From an uncultured Desulfobacteraceae bacterium (GTDB taxonomy: Bacteria > Desulfobacterota > Desulfobacteria > Desulfobacterales > Desulfatirhabdiaceae), in NCBI GenBank assembly GCA_903839535.1, contig CAIMCT010000552.1, positions 1 through 40,978 on the forward strand: 40,978 nt of DNA, written 5' to 3'. A model generated the notes under the pieces. The model saw only the letters and a list, made by a program, of their open reading frames with translations. It did not search any database and was not told the DNA's origin. The translations under genes and the position numbers were made by a program. This document shows positions 29,607 to 39,201 of this stretch, one piece after another. Position 1 is the stretch's first letter. Every line of letters begins with the position of its first letter.

Positions 29607-31072
29607 CTACGTTTCACGCCTCCCTTACGTCGCAGACCCAGTCCAAACAGGTAAATATCCGGAACGTCTATACGATCGTTGGTCCGCTCGCGGAAGATGC
29701 CCAACTCCACCAGATAGTCTATGAGCTCTCTTCCTGTTTGGGCGGGCGGGTTTATGTGCCTGTTACCTTGTCCCCAGGATTGTTTCCAATTCTGCTCCAG
29801 CAGTTCCTGTAACTCGCGCCGATTCCATGGGGCCAGCCTGTCAACTATCCGCTCCCTGACCCCATGCAGCCAGGGCCATTCATTGTGGATGGCCTGAATG
29901 ACATGATCTGCCGAGACATCTTCGAGAGCCTGGCGAAGTGATGTGGGATGAAGGAGTTTGGGTGGAGTGGCGCGAGGGTTTCCACGTTCCTTCAGAGCTG
30001 CTTGCTCGAAGAGCCTTACCAATGCTCTTGGCGTGGCGCATTTGTGGCCGTCACGAAGATGATCAAGCACCCAGTTGAAGCTTTGCCCCTTGTTTGTGTT
30101 GGTGCCCATGTATTGTCCTACGGTACGTTCTATAAATGGGCGGGCATCCTCTGCTTTTTTCAGGTTCGGAATATGGCCGAATGTTTTGTGTGGTTCCTTG
30201 CTGAAGGGAATCCGAGCGCCCTTACAGTAATCGAACAACTGTTCATCAGTGTTTGCAATACGCTTAATGAGCATCGAGAAAAGATTCTGATCGCTCCAGC
30301 CAAGCTCAACCCGATTGGCGGCCAGTTTGGCCAGGTCCGCCCCCCCAATTCCCGCGTGGCGCCGGAACAGATCCTTTCGCAGGAATATCTTGGCCCGGAG
30401 TCTCTGCCATCGCCTTGCATAACTGGACCAGAATGCAACGAGCCCCTGAATGGCCTTGGCCATTGCTTCCCAATCGAAACCACCCAAAGTATCCAATTCG
30501 TCATAGCCGACAAACAGCCACTGATCCGCATCCTGGAGTTTCTGATCCAACAGGTCCAGAGCAAGTAATGGCTCATTTCCCGAATTTGCGAATGCATCGA
30601 GTACTTGATCCGGTGCGCCTCCGGGCAAATCAAGAAATTTCAGCTTTCCGGGATCGCTTATCTCGTCTTTAAGAACCCGTATGAGGTATGCGAACCAAAG
30701 ATCCACAGCCTGATCCGGTGTCTTCAGAGCGTTCGTCAGGCCTCGAGAATCAGCAAACTGCGCACCTATAGGGTATCCTGGTATCAACTTGATGAGATCA
30801 GCGTTTTTATAGGGTAATCGCAACTCGGGAGCAAAAGGTGCCAACGCAGACAACAGTCTGTTTTTGAAAACCGCATTGAAAAGAGCAGATTTGCCTGTTC
30901 CTCTCTCTCCCACCACAAGCATCACATCGGGATCGAAGGCACGAAGGTGCTGTCTGATAGGATAATACCGACATGCGAAAGACTCCCCAGGTTCCGATTC
31001 TGCCTGGCCGTAACCAAGGTTCGAAAGAAAATCCAGGAGAGTCTTCTGCGTGTCTTTTCTGAATTTACTCAT
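29603..31072 (-). CDS. P-loop ATPase inserted between pglX halves
   Basis: VVGERGTGKSALFNAVF (Walker A), WLFVGYDELDTL (Walker B); 4-nt overlaps with both neighbours. Confidence 0.8.
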   Translation of the reverse strand: MSKFRKDTQKTLLDFLSNLGYGQAESEPGESFACRYYPIRQHLRAFDPDVMLVVGERGTGKSALFNAVFKNRLLSALAPFAPELRLPYKNADLIKLIPGYPIGAQFADSRGLTNALKTPDQAVDLWFAYLIRVLKDEISDPGKLKFLDLPGGAPDQVLDAFANSGNEPLLALDLLDQKLQDADQWLFVGYDELDTLGGFDWEAMAKAIQGLVAFWSSYARRWQRLRAKIFLRKDLFRRHAGIGGADLAKLAANRVELGWSDQNLFSMLIKRIANTDEQLFDYCKGARIPFSKEPHKTFGHIPNLKKAEDARPFIERTVGQYMGTNTNKGQSFNWVLDHLRDGHKCATPRALVRLFEQAALKERGNPRATPPKLLHPTSLRQALEDVSADHVIQAIHNEWPWLHGVRERIVDRLAPWNRRELQELLEQNWKQSWGQGNRHINPPAQTGRELIDYLVELGIFRERTNDRIDVPDIYLFGLGLRRKGGVKRR

Positions 31073-32391
31073 TGCTTGTCACCTCTGAACCGGTTGAGAA
31101 TACGGTTGGCAAGACTCTGGTAGTCCGGCGATTCCACAATCGTTCCTGCCACTTCATCGATATTGCGAAAATCAGACAAAACTTCGTCGTAGCGAATTGG
31201 GACCGGAACATGCGGTGCATCACTGCTTTCAATATCTTCAATACTCCAGAAATTATCCAGGCCGGACTCTGCATAGTAAAGCTCCGTGAATTCATCACGG
31301 GCTCTGTCTGCAAATCTTTGAGTTGCTTGCTTATTCAGTTCGGGTGCTCTTGCAACCATCGCCTGAACCATAATGCAGTCGCCTTGCTGCTTGTCTGCCC
31401 GGACCCGCTGAGCACCCAGACGCTCGATAATCAGCCTCAAGCCACGCCAACTCTGCTCGGAAGAGGTACCAAACAGCACATGCAAATGGGCGAAACCACC
31501 CAAAACCATGCCGGCAGTCTCGGCGAGTCCAGCGCGGAGATCCACTAAAAGCCAATGAGGGCGAAGTTGCGTGCGCACATCCTGGAGGAGCATGAAAAAA
31601 GGATGCTTTTGTTTGTCTTCAGGCCTCGGCGGTTCGAAATCCAGGCGAGCCAGCTTACCAAGGTATTCGCTGTCGACGCGTCCTGATGGAATCACCATAA
31701 TTTCCCCTTTTCCCGTCACCTTTTCACGGCGGCAGGCATGGTAGTAATCCCGAAAATCTACCGGCCCAATAGGTTGTTCGAGCAAATAATCCGCTACACC
31801 CCATCTCGCCGTTGTTCCTTCCTCGTCGGCGGCCAGCAAAGTGCCTATACCGGGGGCATCGAGGTCCGAATCAATGACAGCCACTCTTTCGCCCTTTCGC
31901 GCCCGATGAATCGCAAAGGCAGCCAATGCGGTGGATCGGCCGACACCACCCTTGAAGGAATAAAAAACCACAATAGGAGGCTGCTTGGTACTCGGACGAA
32001 CCGGCTTTTCCCAGGGAGGCTGATCCATTGGAGAAAACCATGCACCGCGTGACCGGTAGCGATCCAGAATGCGCAATCGGGATTCATCCGGATGTGGTTT
32101 GCTTTCCTTCCATGTGTTGTCATATACAAACTTGTCAGTATCCGACACTTCCTTACTCACAGTCCAGATGTCATCTGTCCAGATACCCTGGACCTCTTCA
32201 CCCAGTTGCTTCCGGATGTCGTCGATCAAGTCTTGATGAGCGCCTCCAGGCCATACCACAAGGCGAAGTTTGCCATAGATATCTTCTATCAGTACCATTT
32301 TGCAATCAGGAGGAGCATTTCTCAAAGCAGTAATCAAAAGCATTACCGCCGAATGGCGTGCTTCATCCAAATGCTTGAAATTTATTGTCAT
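31069..32391 (-). CDS. ParA/MinD-like ATPase with KGGVGR deviant P-loop
   Basis: VVFYSFKGGVGRSTALAAFAIHRARKGERVAVIDSDLDAPGIGTLL; start assigned to the ATGA overlapping the HEPN-like stop. Confidence 0.85.
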   Translation of the reverse strand: MTINFKHLDEARHSAVMLLITALRNAPPDCKMVLIEDIYGKLRLVVWPGGAHQDLIDDIRKQLGEEVQGIWTDDIWTVSKEVSDTDKFVYDNTWKESKPHPDESRLRILDRYRSRGAWFSPMDQPPWEKPVRPSTKQPPIVVFYSFKGGVGRSTALAAFAIHRARKGERVAVIDSDLDAPGIGTLLAADEEGTTARWGVADYLLEQPIGPVDFRDYYHACRREKVTGKGEIMVIPSGRVDSEYLGKLARLDFEPPRPEDKQKHPFFMLLQDVRTQLRPHWLLVDLRAGLAETAGMVLGGFAHLHVLFGTSSEQSWRGLRLIIERLGAQRVRADKQQGDCIMVQAMVARAPELNKQATQRFADRARDEFTELYYAESGLDNFWSIEDIESSDAPHVPVPIRYDEVLSDFRNIDEVAGTIVESPDYQSLANRILNRFRGDKQ

Positions 32392-32837
32392 AGCGTTACC
32401 TCGCCATCTTTGATAAGGCCCCAAAGCACGTGCTCATACAGACGTTTGGCTTCCGCCACCCAGTCCGAAGCAGTTGTTTTCGGAATGGTTCCTTCACAAT
32501 GGTACCGAAGGGTTTCTTTCCATCCCGCAGGGGGATTGCCGTATGGAAGCCTTGTGACTGAAGAACCCAAAGGAAAATACCGTGCCGTTCTGGAAGACGG
32601 CATAGTTGCCAGCCTTTGCGCATCCACACTTAATTTATTGATGTCGTGAATCATGGGCACTCTGGAAGGCTGGTTAACCTGAATAATGGTTTTGAGAATA
32701 CATTCCACTGCATATCCCGCCAGATAAGCTGCGCCATCATAGCGGCGCCTGTTCATGAGGGCTCGTGCATCCGTGTAGTGTTTTCTTGCTGCATCGGGAT
32801 AGTCCTCGCCTGATAATTGCCGCATGTTCGACATCAA
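32388..32837 (-). CDS. HEPN-domain-like protein
   Basis: 149 aa; KHYTDARALMNRRRYDGAAYLAGYAVECILKTII...IHDINKL, typical of small HEPN proteins; TGATG overlap with pglX-N stop. Confidence 0.7.
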   Translation of the reverse strand: MMSNMRQLSGEDYPDAARKHYTDARALMNRRRYDGAAYLAGYAVECILKTIIQVNQPSRVPMIHDINKLSVDAQRLATMPSSRTARYFPLGSSVTRLPYGNPPAGWKETLRYHCEGTIPKTTASDWVAEAKRLYEHVLWGLIKDGEVTL

Positions 32838-34888
32838 TTGCCGCTCCTTGAGCCATTTTCGTTATAGATGGAATTGAGCGCCTGACGCAATAGTCTATCT
32901 TTCTCCTCCGGGCTCTTCGGTCCGATAAGGCGAAAGGCGGTCAGGCGGTGATCATTAGTCGGGACTTCCTTGGATAGAGTGAAGAGAACGATATTGACTA
33001 CCTCACCGGAGATTTCCCCGAAAGCGCCCGGGCCAAGATGAGCCAGAGTCTCGATTGTTGTCTCCCTGAGGACACCCTTGAAGTCTGTAGTTTTTTTTAG
33101 CTTCTCCTTATCGAGAGAGCGGAGATCGGCGAAGGAACGGAGGAACATCCAGGATTGCTGTGTGACCATCGCTACCCGTCCTATCTCTGGTCGAGCCAGC
33201 TCCAGGCAGCGAAGGATGAAAGCTGCGTAGAGATCGCGCTTCCCGGAGGTGAAGTGTTTTTCTACATATTGCTTCACCACGGGTCCCATGTTCTTAGAGC
33301 CCATATAGGGCGGGTTCGTAGCTACCACGTCATAGCGTCGGGACAGAAAATCGAAAAGGGACAAGCCTTTTCCTGCCGTTTCGCCGAAAAAACGTGAGGA
33401 GAAATCCGCGGAAGCAAATTCTTCCTTGAAATGGTCACCCAGTCGGGTCAATAGTCCGGATTTCCATTCTTTATATGACATAATGCCCAAAGGCAGTGAT
33501 GTCTGCTCCGGTTTTTCCTGTTTTGCAAAGAGTGACTTCTGTTTGGGCGGTCCGGACTTTTCCTCATCAACGAGGGCCTTCAGGGATCGGAATTCCTTTT
33601 CTACAGGCTCTTCGATTTGGAGGAGTGCGCCCAGTTCGTCGGCGTGTCTTAAACTCGCAAAGATCATCTGGAGGGTGGACTTGAAAGGTTTGTCTTCCGG
33701 ATGTTTGTCAAGGAAAGCCGAGAGATGATCCATGTTAGCGCCGGCATGGATATTAGTTGCCGCCAGATTGATGCGCGTCGGTCTGAATGCCCCATCCTTT
33801 TCCTTTGCCTTCATGTACAGGGCGCAGGCGGCAATTTGAATGGCTCGTTCATCAATATCGATCCCAAAAAGATTTTGGCTCAGGATCGCCTCGCATATAT
33901 CTCCGGGCATCTTCAGCTTCCCTTCTTCCAGATACATTGCGTAGAGAAGATCAAAAGCCATGAGGAGAAAATGACCGGAACCGACGCAAGGGTCAAGAAA
34001 AGAAATCGATTTTAGCGATTTTTTCTTCATCTGCGCCCGGTCGGCATCACGGACGTAGTATTCCCAGGATTCGCAGAGACGGGATTCTGGATACATAGCC
34101 ATCCAGAGGGCACCCAAGGAATTCTGAACGAGAAATTTGACCATGTAGGGCTCAGTGTACAACTGGGTGGCGGGAATGATATCGGCCTTCTCGATCTTTG
34201 CGCCCTTGACGGTGCGGATATTTGCAAACACCCGGTCCTTTTCTTCGGTGTTCCAGTATTGATAGGCCCAACCAAGGGTATCCGGTGCGGTGAATATTTC
34301 ATCAGCAGCGGACAGCAACTGAATGCATTTTTTCAGGGCCGCCACGCCAGGTTTCAGGGCGATTACTGGTTCATCTAGGCTGAAAAGTAGGGGGAGTTCC
34401 TCCGCCCGCTCTACAAACTCAGCAGTAAGCGCGGCATAGAGGCCATCGTCTTCTCCGGCGCAGATCTCAGGGTTTTGCCTGGTCAGACGATGATGCTTCA
34501 GGGAGCGGCCACCATAATTGTCCTTCTGGATGATGATCTCGTCGATCAGTGTCCGAGCTTCCATACACCGCAGGGCGATGAGCCGGTTGACCCAGGTATA
34601 GGCTGACTCCTGAAGAAACTCTCCTATTGCATCTTCCCGTGTGCGTCCCGATTGCAGGGAAGATTGGATAAAAGCGTCCACAATCAGCCTGGTGCGTCGA
34701 TCGTCTTCGCATAGATGGGCAAGCTGTTCGAGTGGCAGGGCTTCACGATTCTTACGAACACCCAGGGCAGCCAGACGCTCCTCCAAATCTCCAGGTTGCC
34801 AGATGCCTGTAATGTCATAGCGGCCTTCCAGGATATGACGGAGGGTGAGGACAATGGATTTGAGTTGGGACTTGTATTGAGTTTCCAT
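32834..34888 (-). CDS. pglX: N-terminal half of BREX adenine methyltransferase PglX
   Basis: 684 aa; DPCVGSGHFLLMAFDLLY (motif I), VVATNPPYMGSKN (motif IV), GKRDLYAAFILRCLELARP; ends before the target-recognition segment. Confidence 0.9.
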   Translation of the reverse strand: METQYKSQLKSIVLTLRHILEGRYDITGIWQPGDLEERLAALGVRKNREALPLEQLAHLCEDDRRTRLIVDAFIQSSLQSGRTREDAIGEFLQESAYTWVNRLIALRCMEARTLIDEIIIQKDNYGGRSLKHHRLTRQNPEICAGEDDGLYAALTAEFVERAEELPLLFSLDEPVIALKPGVAALKKCIQLLSAADEIFTAPDTLGWAYQYWNTEEKDRVFANIRTVKGAKIEKADIIPATQLYTEPYMVKFLVQNSLGALWMAMYPESRLCESWEYYVRDADRAQMKKKSLKSISFLDPCVGSGHFLLMAFDLLYAMYLEEGKLKMPGDICEAILSQNLFGIDIDERAIQIAACALYMKAKEKDGAFRPTRINLAATNIHAGANMDHLSAFLDKHPEDKPFKSTLQMIFASLRHADELGALLQIEEPVEKEFRSLKALVDEEKSGPPKQKSLFAKQEKPEQTSLPLGIMSYKEWKSGLLTRLGDHFKEEFASADFSSRFFGETAGKGLSLFDFLSRRYDVVATNPPYMGSKNMGPVVKQYVEKHFTSGKRDLYAAFILRCLELARPEIGRVAMVTQQSWMFLRSFADLRSLDKEKLKKTTDFKGVLRETTIETLAHLGPGAFGEISGEVVNIVLFTLSKEVPTNDHRLTAFRLIGPKSPEEKDRLLRQALNSIYNENGSRSGN

Positions 34889-34891
34889 CTC

Positions 34892-35260
34892 TCATCGCCT
34901 GAAAGGAAGAATGCGCGCCCGCGAACGATAGGGATCAATCGTGATGAGGGCACCCTGTAGAAGTTCCTCTTCGAATTGCCTGATCGCGTTCAAGACCAAA
35001 GATCCAATCTCTTCCGGAACAATATTTTGAGTGCGAACCTGAATGACGCTTGGCCCGGCAGCATCGGTGGACGCAAGCAATGCGCCGAAATCCAGAGCAT
35101 GGGTGAAGACGATGAAACCATGTTCCTGAGCGTAGGCCATTATATCGCTGTCTTTGGCGGTGGGTGCGCCAACGTCGGACCAATGGATACATTCAACACT
35201 TTCAGCAGTCAAGAATTGCACCCATCTGGGTGGTAAATTCATGTCGAGCAACAGTTTCAT
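34892..35260 (-). CDS. DUF5615-like PIN-fold protein, putative toxin
   Basis: MKLLLDMNLPPRWVQFLTAESVECIHWSDVG...DSDIMAYAQEHGFIVFTHALDFG, typical N-terminal Asp and mid-protein HALDFG pattern. Confidence 0.85.
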   Translation of the reverse strand: MKLLLDMNLPPRWVQFLTAESVECIHWSDVGAPTAKDSDIMAYAQEHGFIVFTHALDFGALLASTDAAGPSVIQVRTQNIVPEEIGSLVLNAIRQFEEELLQGALITIDPYRSRARILPFRR

Positions 35261-35487
35261 CCGGTCGCTACCTCAAGTTCTCTCTCTTCTGATCGCCATG
35301 CTGAGTATGAAAGGGCTTCCATGATATCATTTCGCTCCAGATAAGGATATTCCGCAAGAACATCCTCTATTGTCTTACCACAGGCAATCAGGCCGACAAT
35401 GGTTCCTACGGTTACCCGTATGCCCCTGATGCAGGGTTTTCCTCCCATTACCATGGGATCTATCGTAATCCTTTTCAATGGTTCCAT
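35257..35487 (-). CDS. DUF433-family putative antitoxin
   Basis: RITIDPMVMGGKPCIRGIRVTVGTIVGLIACGKTIEDVLAEYPYLERNDIMEAL; 4-nt overlap with the PIN-like gene. Confidence 0.9.
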   Translation of the reverse strand: MEPLKRITIDPMVMGGKPCIRGIRVTVGTIVGLIACGKTIEDVLAEYPYLERNDIMEALSYSAWRSEERELEVATG

Positions 35488-35553
35488 CCCATCCTCCTAT
35501 CTTCATGACTGTTGATGTGTAAATCCATTCAGGTCTTTACATTACAACTTCCG

Positions 35554-38500
35554 TCAAAATAGTTCCACCTCATCACCCTGATCCAGGGCAGCGTTTATTT
35601 GTGCATCCAGATCTTTTTTCAAATCATTCCATTCAGTTATGTTTTTTATTCTTCTGGGGGAGACAATCAACTTGATCTTCCTGACTTGTTTTTTAGCGAC
35701 ACCACCACACCCTCCCGTATCCTTGCTTTTAATAAGCCGCTCCAGGCGCGCACTCAAATCGTTGACTCGGCCTGAAATTTTGTCCGGGAGCAGAGCGATC
35801 TTGATCAGATCGGATTCTTCTTCAATTTCTGTGGTCAAATTCTGACATGCTTTTTCAAATGGGGCGATTTCTTCCGTAGTCAGCAGTTTCGTTGTATTAT
35901 CTTGAACAATGCGGTTTTTAAGGGGAAGGACAGATTCAGTCGCTGTTTGCCGCCATATTCGTTTCAACGCTTCCACCTCAGTCAGGACATGAGCCCTGTT
36001 GTCCTGGAGCTTCCGCCATGTATCTTTTTTATGAATTAATGCATCATTACAAGCCGTTACATAATTATTGAGAAAATGAAGAATAATATTCTCTTCGGGT
36101 ATTTTGTACTTGATGCTATGTAGAGTGCTATAAAGCTCTCTGATTCCCTTGAAAAGTTCAGCGTTCTTGCCGTAAAATGCGTGGACCGCAAGGACTTCAT
36201 TTAGTTCATCTTTTATGGCTGGCGATTTCGCCTCCCACTCCTTGACGTGATGTACAGGGTTGGTGAGACTCAGGAGAGTTTCTATGGTTTCCATGCCTGC
36301 CGTGAAGAATTCCGGCAGCGGAAAGTTTGCGGCTTTTGCCCAGATATGTGCATCATCGCCTTTCTTTTTTATATCTGTCAGATATTTTACTGAAGCAGCG
36401 GCAATGTCCGACGGAGTTTCGTCTATCTTGCGATTCCCCGTCAGCTCGATCAAAAGAGTCCGGACAGTGATTAAAACGGTCGTATCCACATCCGTCTCTT
36501 CCAGAATTACTTCCGCCTTACTGAAAGCTTTGCTGTTACGCATTGTGGCAATCAGCTCTGTATCGGCGGAATTGGTATATATCTTTTTGCTTACGGAAAT
36601 CTTGATCATACCCGCTCTGACTGCCGCCGCGATACCGATGCGAACGGCATTGGGGTCCCAACCATAGGGCGGAGTTTCGAAATGATTGAGTATTTCCTGC
36701 CCGAGAGTTCGCTGCTTTTTATTCAGACGGTTTATCAGATAGATGCGAATTTCATCGATCAGCGGAATGTGAGCGTCCAACTGGCCGGTCTTGTCGTAAA
36801 GCTTCAGGGACTTCACATCCGAAGACAGATTCTTGGCCCCGGCCAGTACATCGGAGATATCCTGTTGTTCCGACTTTATCCGGATGGTCATTTTGTCGTA
36901 TTTTGGATAAAGTGTTCCGAAGTAATGGCTTATTTCACTACGGATTGCATCACCCGGCTTTTGCGATTTGCTAACAATAGCGTGGCTACCGCCCCGGAAG
37001 ATCAAGTGTCCCTGCTTCAATCCCAGACGGATAGATACTTCAACGGCATCCTTCAATTTTGGCAAATCGACAGTGGCCTTGCTGTTGGCCAGTTCACGTT
37101 CTGTGACTGATTTATGCGAGTCACCCTGCCACTTGTCTAACACTTCTTTCATGGCGACATACCGGTCCAGTTGCTCGCTGAATTGTGCAACCCGGTCGCA
37201 GAAGACAAAGATCGTCTGGTTATTCTCCGGTTTGAGGCTTTCATTTTCGTAATCGCCGATGGTTTTTCCTGAATAATGACCAAAAGAAGAAATGATCCGG
37301 ATATCCACATGACCATTTTTTACCAACATCTTGTTGTCAAAAAACAGGCGTGTCTGAAAATCATGTCCCTTGAATGGAATGGTTTCAAATCCCAGAATAT
37401 GGGTGCTGATAAGCTTGTTCAATCCTTCTTCGCGATCTTGAAATTTCAATTGAGCGGTGACGGTGCCCACCGCTTCTTCAAAAGTGCGCCTTTCTCCCGT
37501 CAGAAACTCCCATTCATCGCCGATTCTTGCAACAATCTTGGCCTTTTTTAATTTTTCGAGTTCAGCTTCAATCATTGGTTGCAAGGAAGCCAGGTCCTGC
37601 GAGGTGTCGGAGACCAGAAGTCTGGCGAGATTAGCCGCTGTCTTGGGGATGTAGGCCAAATCACCGATCAAAAAAAGAACTTCCACGAGCTTGGGGGTAA
37701 GATCGGTAGCGGCAGGCACAACGCTTGGGATTTTCGATATTTCACGGCGGATGTCAGCCGAAATTTCCCCTTCCTGAAGCAGATTATAGTAGATTTCATC
37801 GAAGGATACTGTTTCCCCCACGGCCGCCTGAAGGTAATTTCTGCGACCGGCGCGGATAACATCCTGGGTGATGGCCAACAAAGTGCGTGTGGATCCAGAC
37901 AGCGAATCGGATCGTCCCCCCTTGGAGCGAAGGGCTTTCACAATTTCAGGGATCAGGTGAATCTGATAGGGAAAAAAAGGATAAAATTTTACGAAGTTCT
38001 CGCTGCTACATCGTGGAAGGTTCTGAGAAACATTGGCCAGCTCCCCCATACCACAGATAACGCCGGCGTTGTCCTGGTAAATCGCTTCCACATTCTTCTT
38101 CCCAGTCAGCGTTTTCTTGAAAATCCGGTCTTCCAGAACCAATTCGATGTTTTCCGTGGTCAACCCGAATTTAAAGCGAAAACGAGTTTCTATTTTCTTG
38201 AAGTCGCTGTCAAGTGCATGAGCGTTCTTATAGACAGACCCCATATCCTCATGGGTGGTAACCAGTATCCATATCTTTCCCTGTCCGACAATGGCCGCCT
38301 CTTCAACCAATGCCTGCAACTGGGCCAGCCGTCCATGCTGATCCTCTATCCATTGCCCGGATTCGTCCAGTACAAAAAAAATCCGGACGGGCTTTCCGGT
38401 TTCTTTCTCCTGCGTTTTAACGTCGGTAAGAATTGTTTTAATCAGGAATTCAATGTTGAATATCTCCCCCTTTTCGGCGTTGAGCAGAGCTTCAGCAACC

Positions 38501-39177
38501 TCCTCCGGCATTGAAAATAGCTCCGGGGCAATGTCACATACAGCCCCATAGATGTGCTTCCTGTAGAAATTCGGATTGGCCTGTATATTTACCCATGATT
38601 TCCCCGACCTTTTTTCCACCCCCTGGTGAAAGGCAGGCAGTTTATGGAGTTTATCCAGCTCCGCCTCAATGACTTTGGCAAAGATATAATTGCTGCTGTA
38701 TCCCTTGGACAGATAATACTGAGAAAGGAGAAGCGAGGGCAGGAGAGTGCTGCGGCTGTCTGTCAGGGTATTGAGATTGAAGGCCAGAATGGTCGTCGCG
38801 CAGTTGTTCAGAAGGCTTAAGGAACGATCGATGGATTTCTTTCTTTCCGCTGACTCGGGGACTCGGGCGTTAAATCGCTTGGTCGCCGGAATACCGTCCA
38901 AGGTGCGATTTGCCGTAACCTGAGCCAGCATCTTAGCCAGGTGAGACTTGCCGGAGCCGAAATATCCGGATATCCAAACGCCGATTTCCGTGGTCTGCTT
39001 GCGGATCGTGTCGGTATAGTGATCGAAAAAAGAATCCGCATACTCTTCAATATGGGGAGTGACAACAAAACTTCCTATTTCCGAGGCGAGTTTCTTTTCG
39101 TCCTGAACTTCCCCCACCTTGATGACAGGTTCGATTTTCTCTGTAATCCGAGTCTCAAAAATTTCACCGATTTGCAT
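35554..39177 (-). CDS. brxC: BREX P-loop ATPase BrxC
   Basis: ISGYFGSGKSHLAKMLAQV (Walker A), IFFVLDESGQWIEDQHGRLAQLQALVEEA; start set to Met7 of the track ORF because of upstream ggagag. Confidence 0.93.
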   Translation of the reverse strand: MQIGEIFETRITEKIEPVIKVGEVQDEKKLASEIGSFVVTPHIEEYADSFFDHYTDTIRKQTTEIGVWISGYFGSGKSHLAKMLAQVTANRTLDGIPATKRFNARVPESAERKKSIDRSLSLLNNCATTILAFNLNTLTDSRSTLLPSLLLSQYYLSKGYSSNYIFAKVIEAELDKLHKLPAFHQGVEKRSGKSWVNIQANPNFYRKHIYGAVCDIAPELFSMPEEVAEALLNAEKGEIFNIEFLIKTILTDVKTQEKETGKPVRIFFVLDESGQWIEDQHGRLAQLQALVEEAAIVGQGKIWILVTTHEDMGSVYKNAHALDSDFKKIETRFRFKFGLTTENIELVLEDRIFKKTLTGKKNVEAIYQDNAGVICGMGELANVSQNLPRCSSENFVKFYPFFPYQIHLIPEIVKALRSKGGRSDSLSGSTRTLLAITQDVIRAGRRNYLQAAVGETVSFDEIYYNLLQEGEISADIRREISKIPSVVPAATDLTPKLVEVLFLIGDLAYIPKTAANLARLLVSDTSQDLASLQPMIEAELEKLKKAKIVARIGDEWEFLTGERRTFEEAVGTVTAQLKFQDREEGLNKLISTHILGFETIPFKGHDFQTRLFFDNKMLVKNGHVDIRIISSFGHYSGKTIGDYENESLKPENNQTIFVFCDRVAQFSEQLDRYVAMKEVLDKWQGDSHKSVTERELANSKATVDLPKLKDAVEVSIRLGLKQGHLIFRGGSHAIVSKSQKPGDAIRSEISHYFGTLYPKYDKMTIRIKSEQQDISDVLAGAKNLSSDVKSLKLYDKTGQLDAHIPLIDEIRIYLINRLNKKQRTLGQEILNHFETPPYGWDPNAVRIGIAAAVRAGMIKISVSKKIYTNSADTELIATMRNSKAFSKAEVILEETDVDTTVLITVRTLLIELTGNRKIDETPSDIAAASVKYLTDIKKKGDDAHIWAKAANFPLPEFFTAGMETIETLLSLTNPVHHVKEWEAKSPAIKDELNEVLAVHAFYGKNAELFKGIRELYSTLHSIKYKIPEENIILHFLNNYVTACNDALIHKKDTWRKLQDNRAHVLTEVEALKRIWRQTATESVLPLKNRIVQDNTTKLLTTEEIAPFEKACQNLTTEIEEESDLIKIALLPDKISGRVNDLSARLERLIKSKDTGGCGGVAKKQVRKIKLIVSPRRIKNITEWNDLKKDLDAQINAALDQGDEVELF

Positions 39178-39201
39178 AATTAAATCTCTCCACATGATGC
39201 G

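Noticed and set aside
29948-30568. 206-aa plus-strand ORF
   Set aside because: Antisense to the nested-cassette ATPase, which has Walker A/B motifs and operon-consistent overlaps.
37579-38514. 311-aa plus-strand ORF
   Set aside because: Fully antisense to brxC; no recognisable domain.
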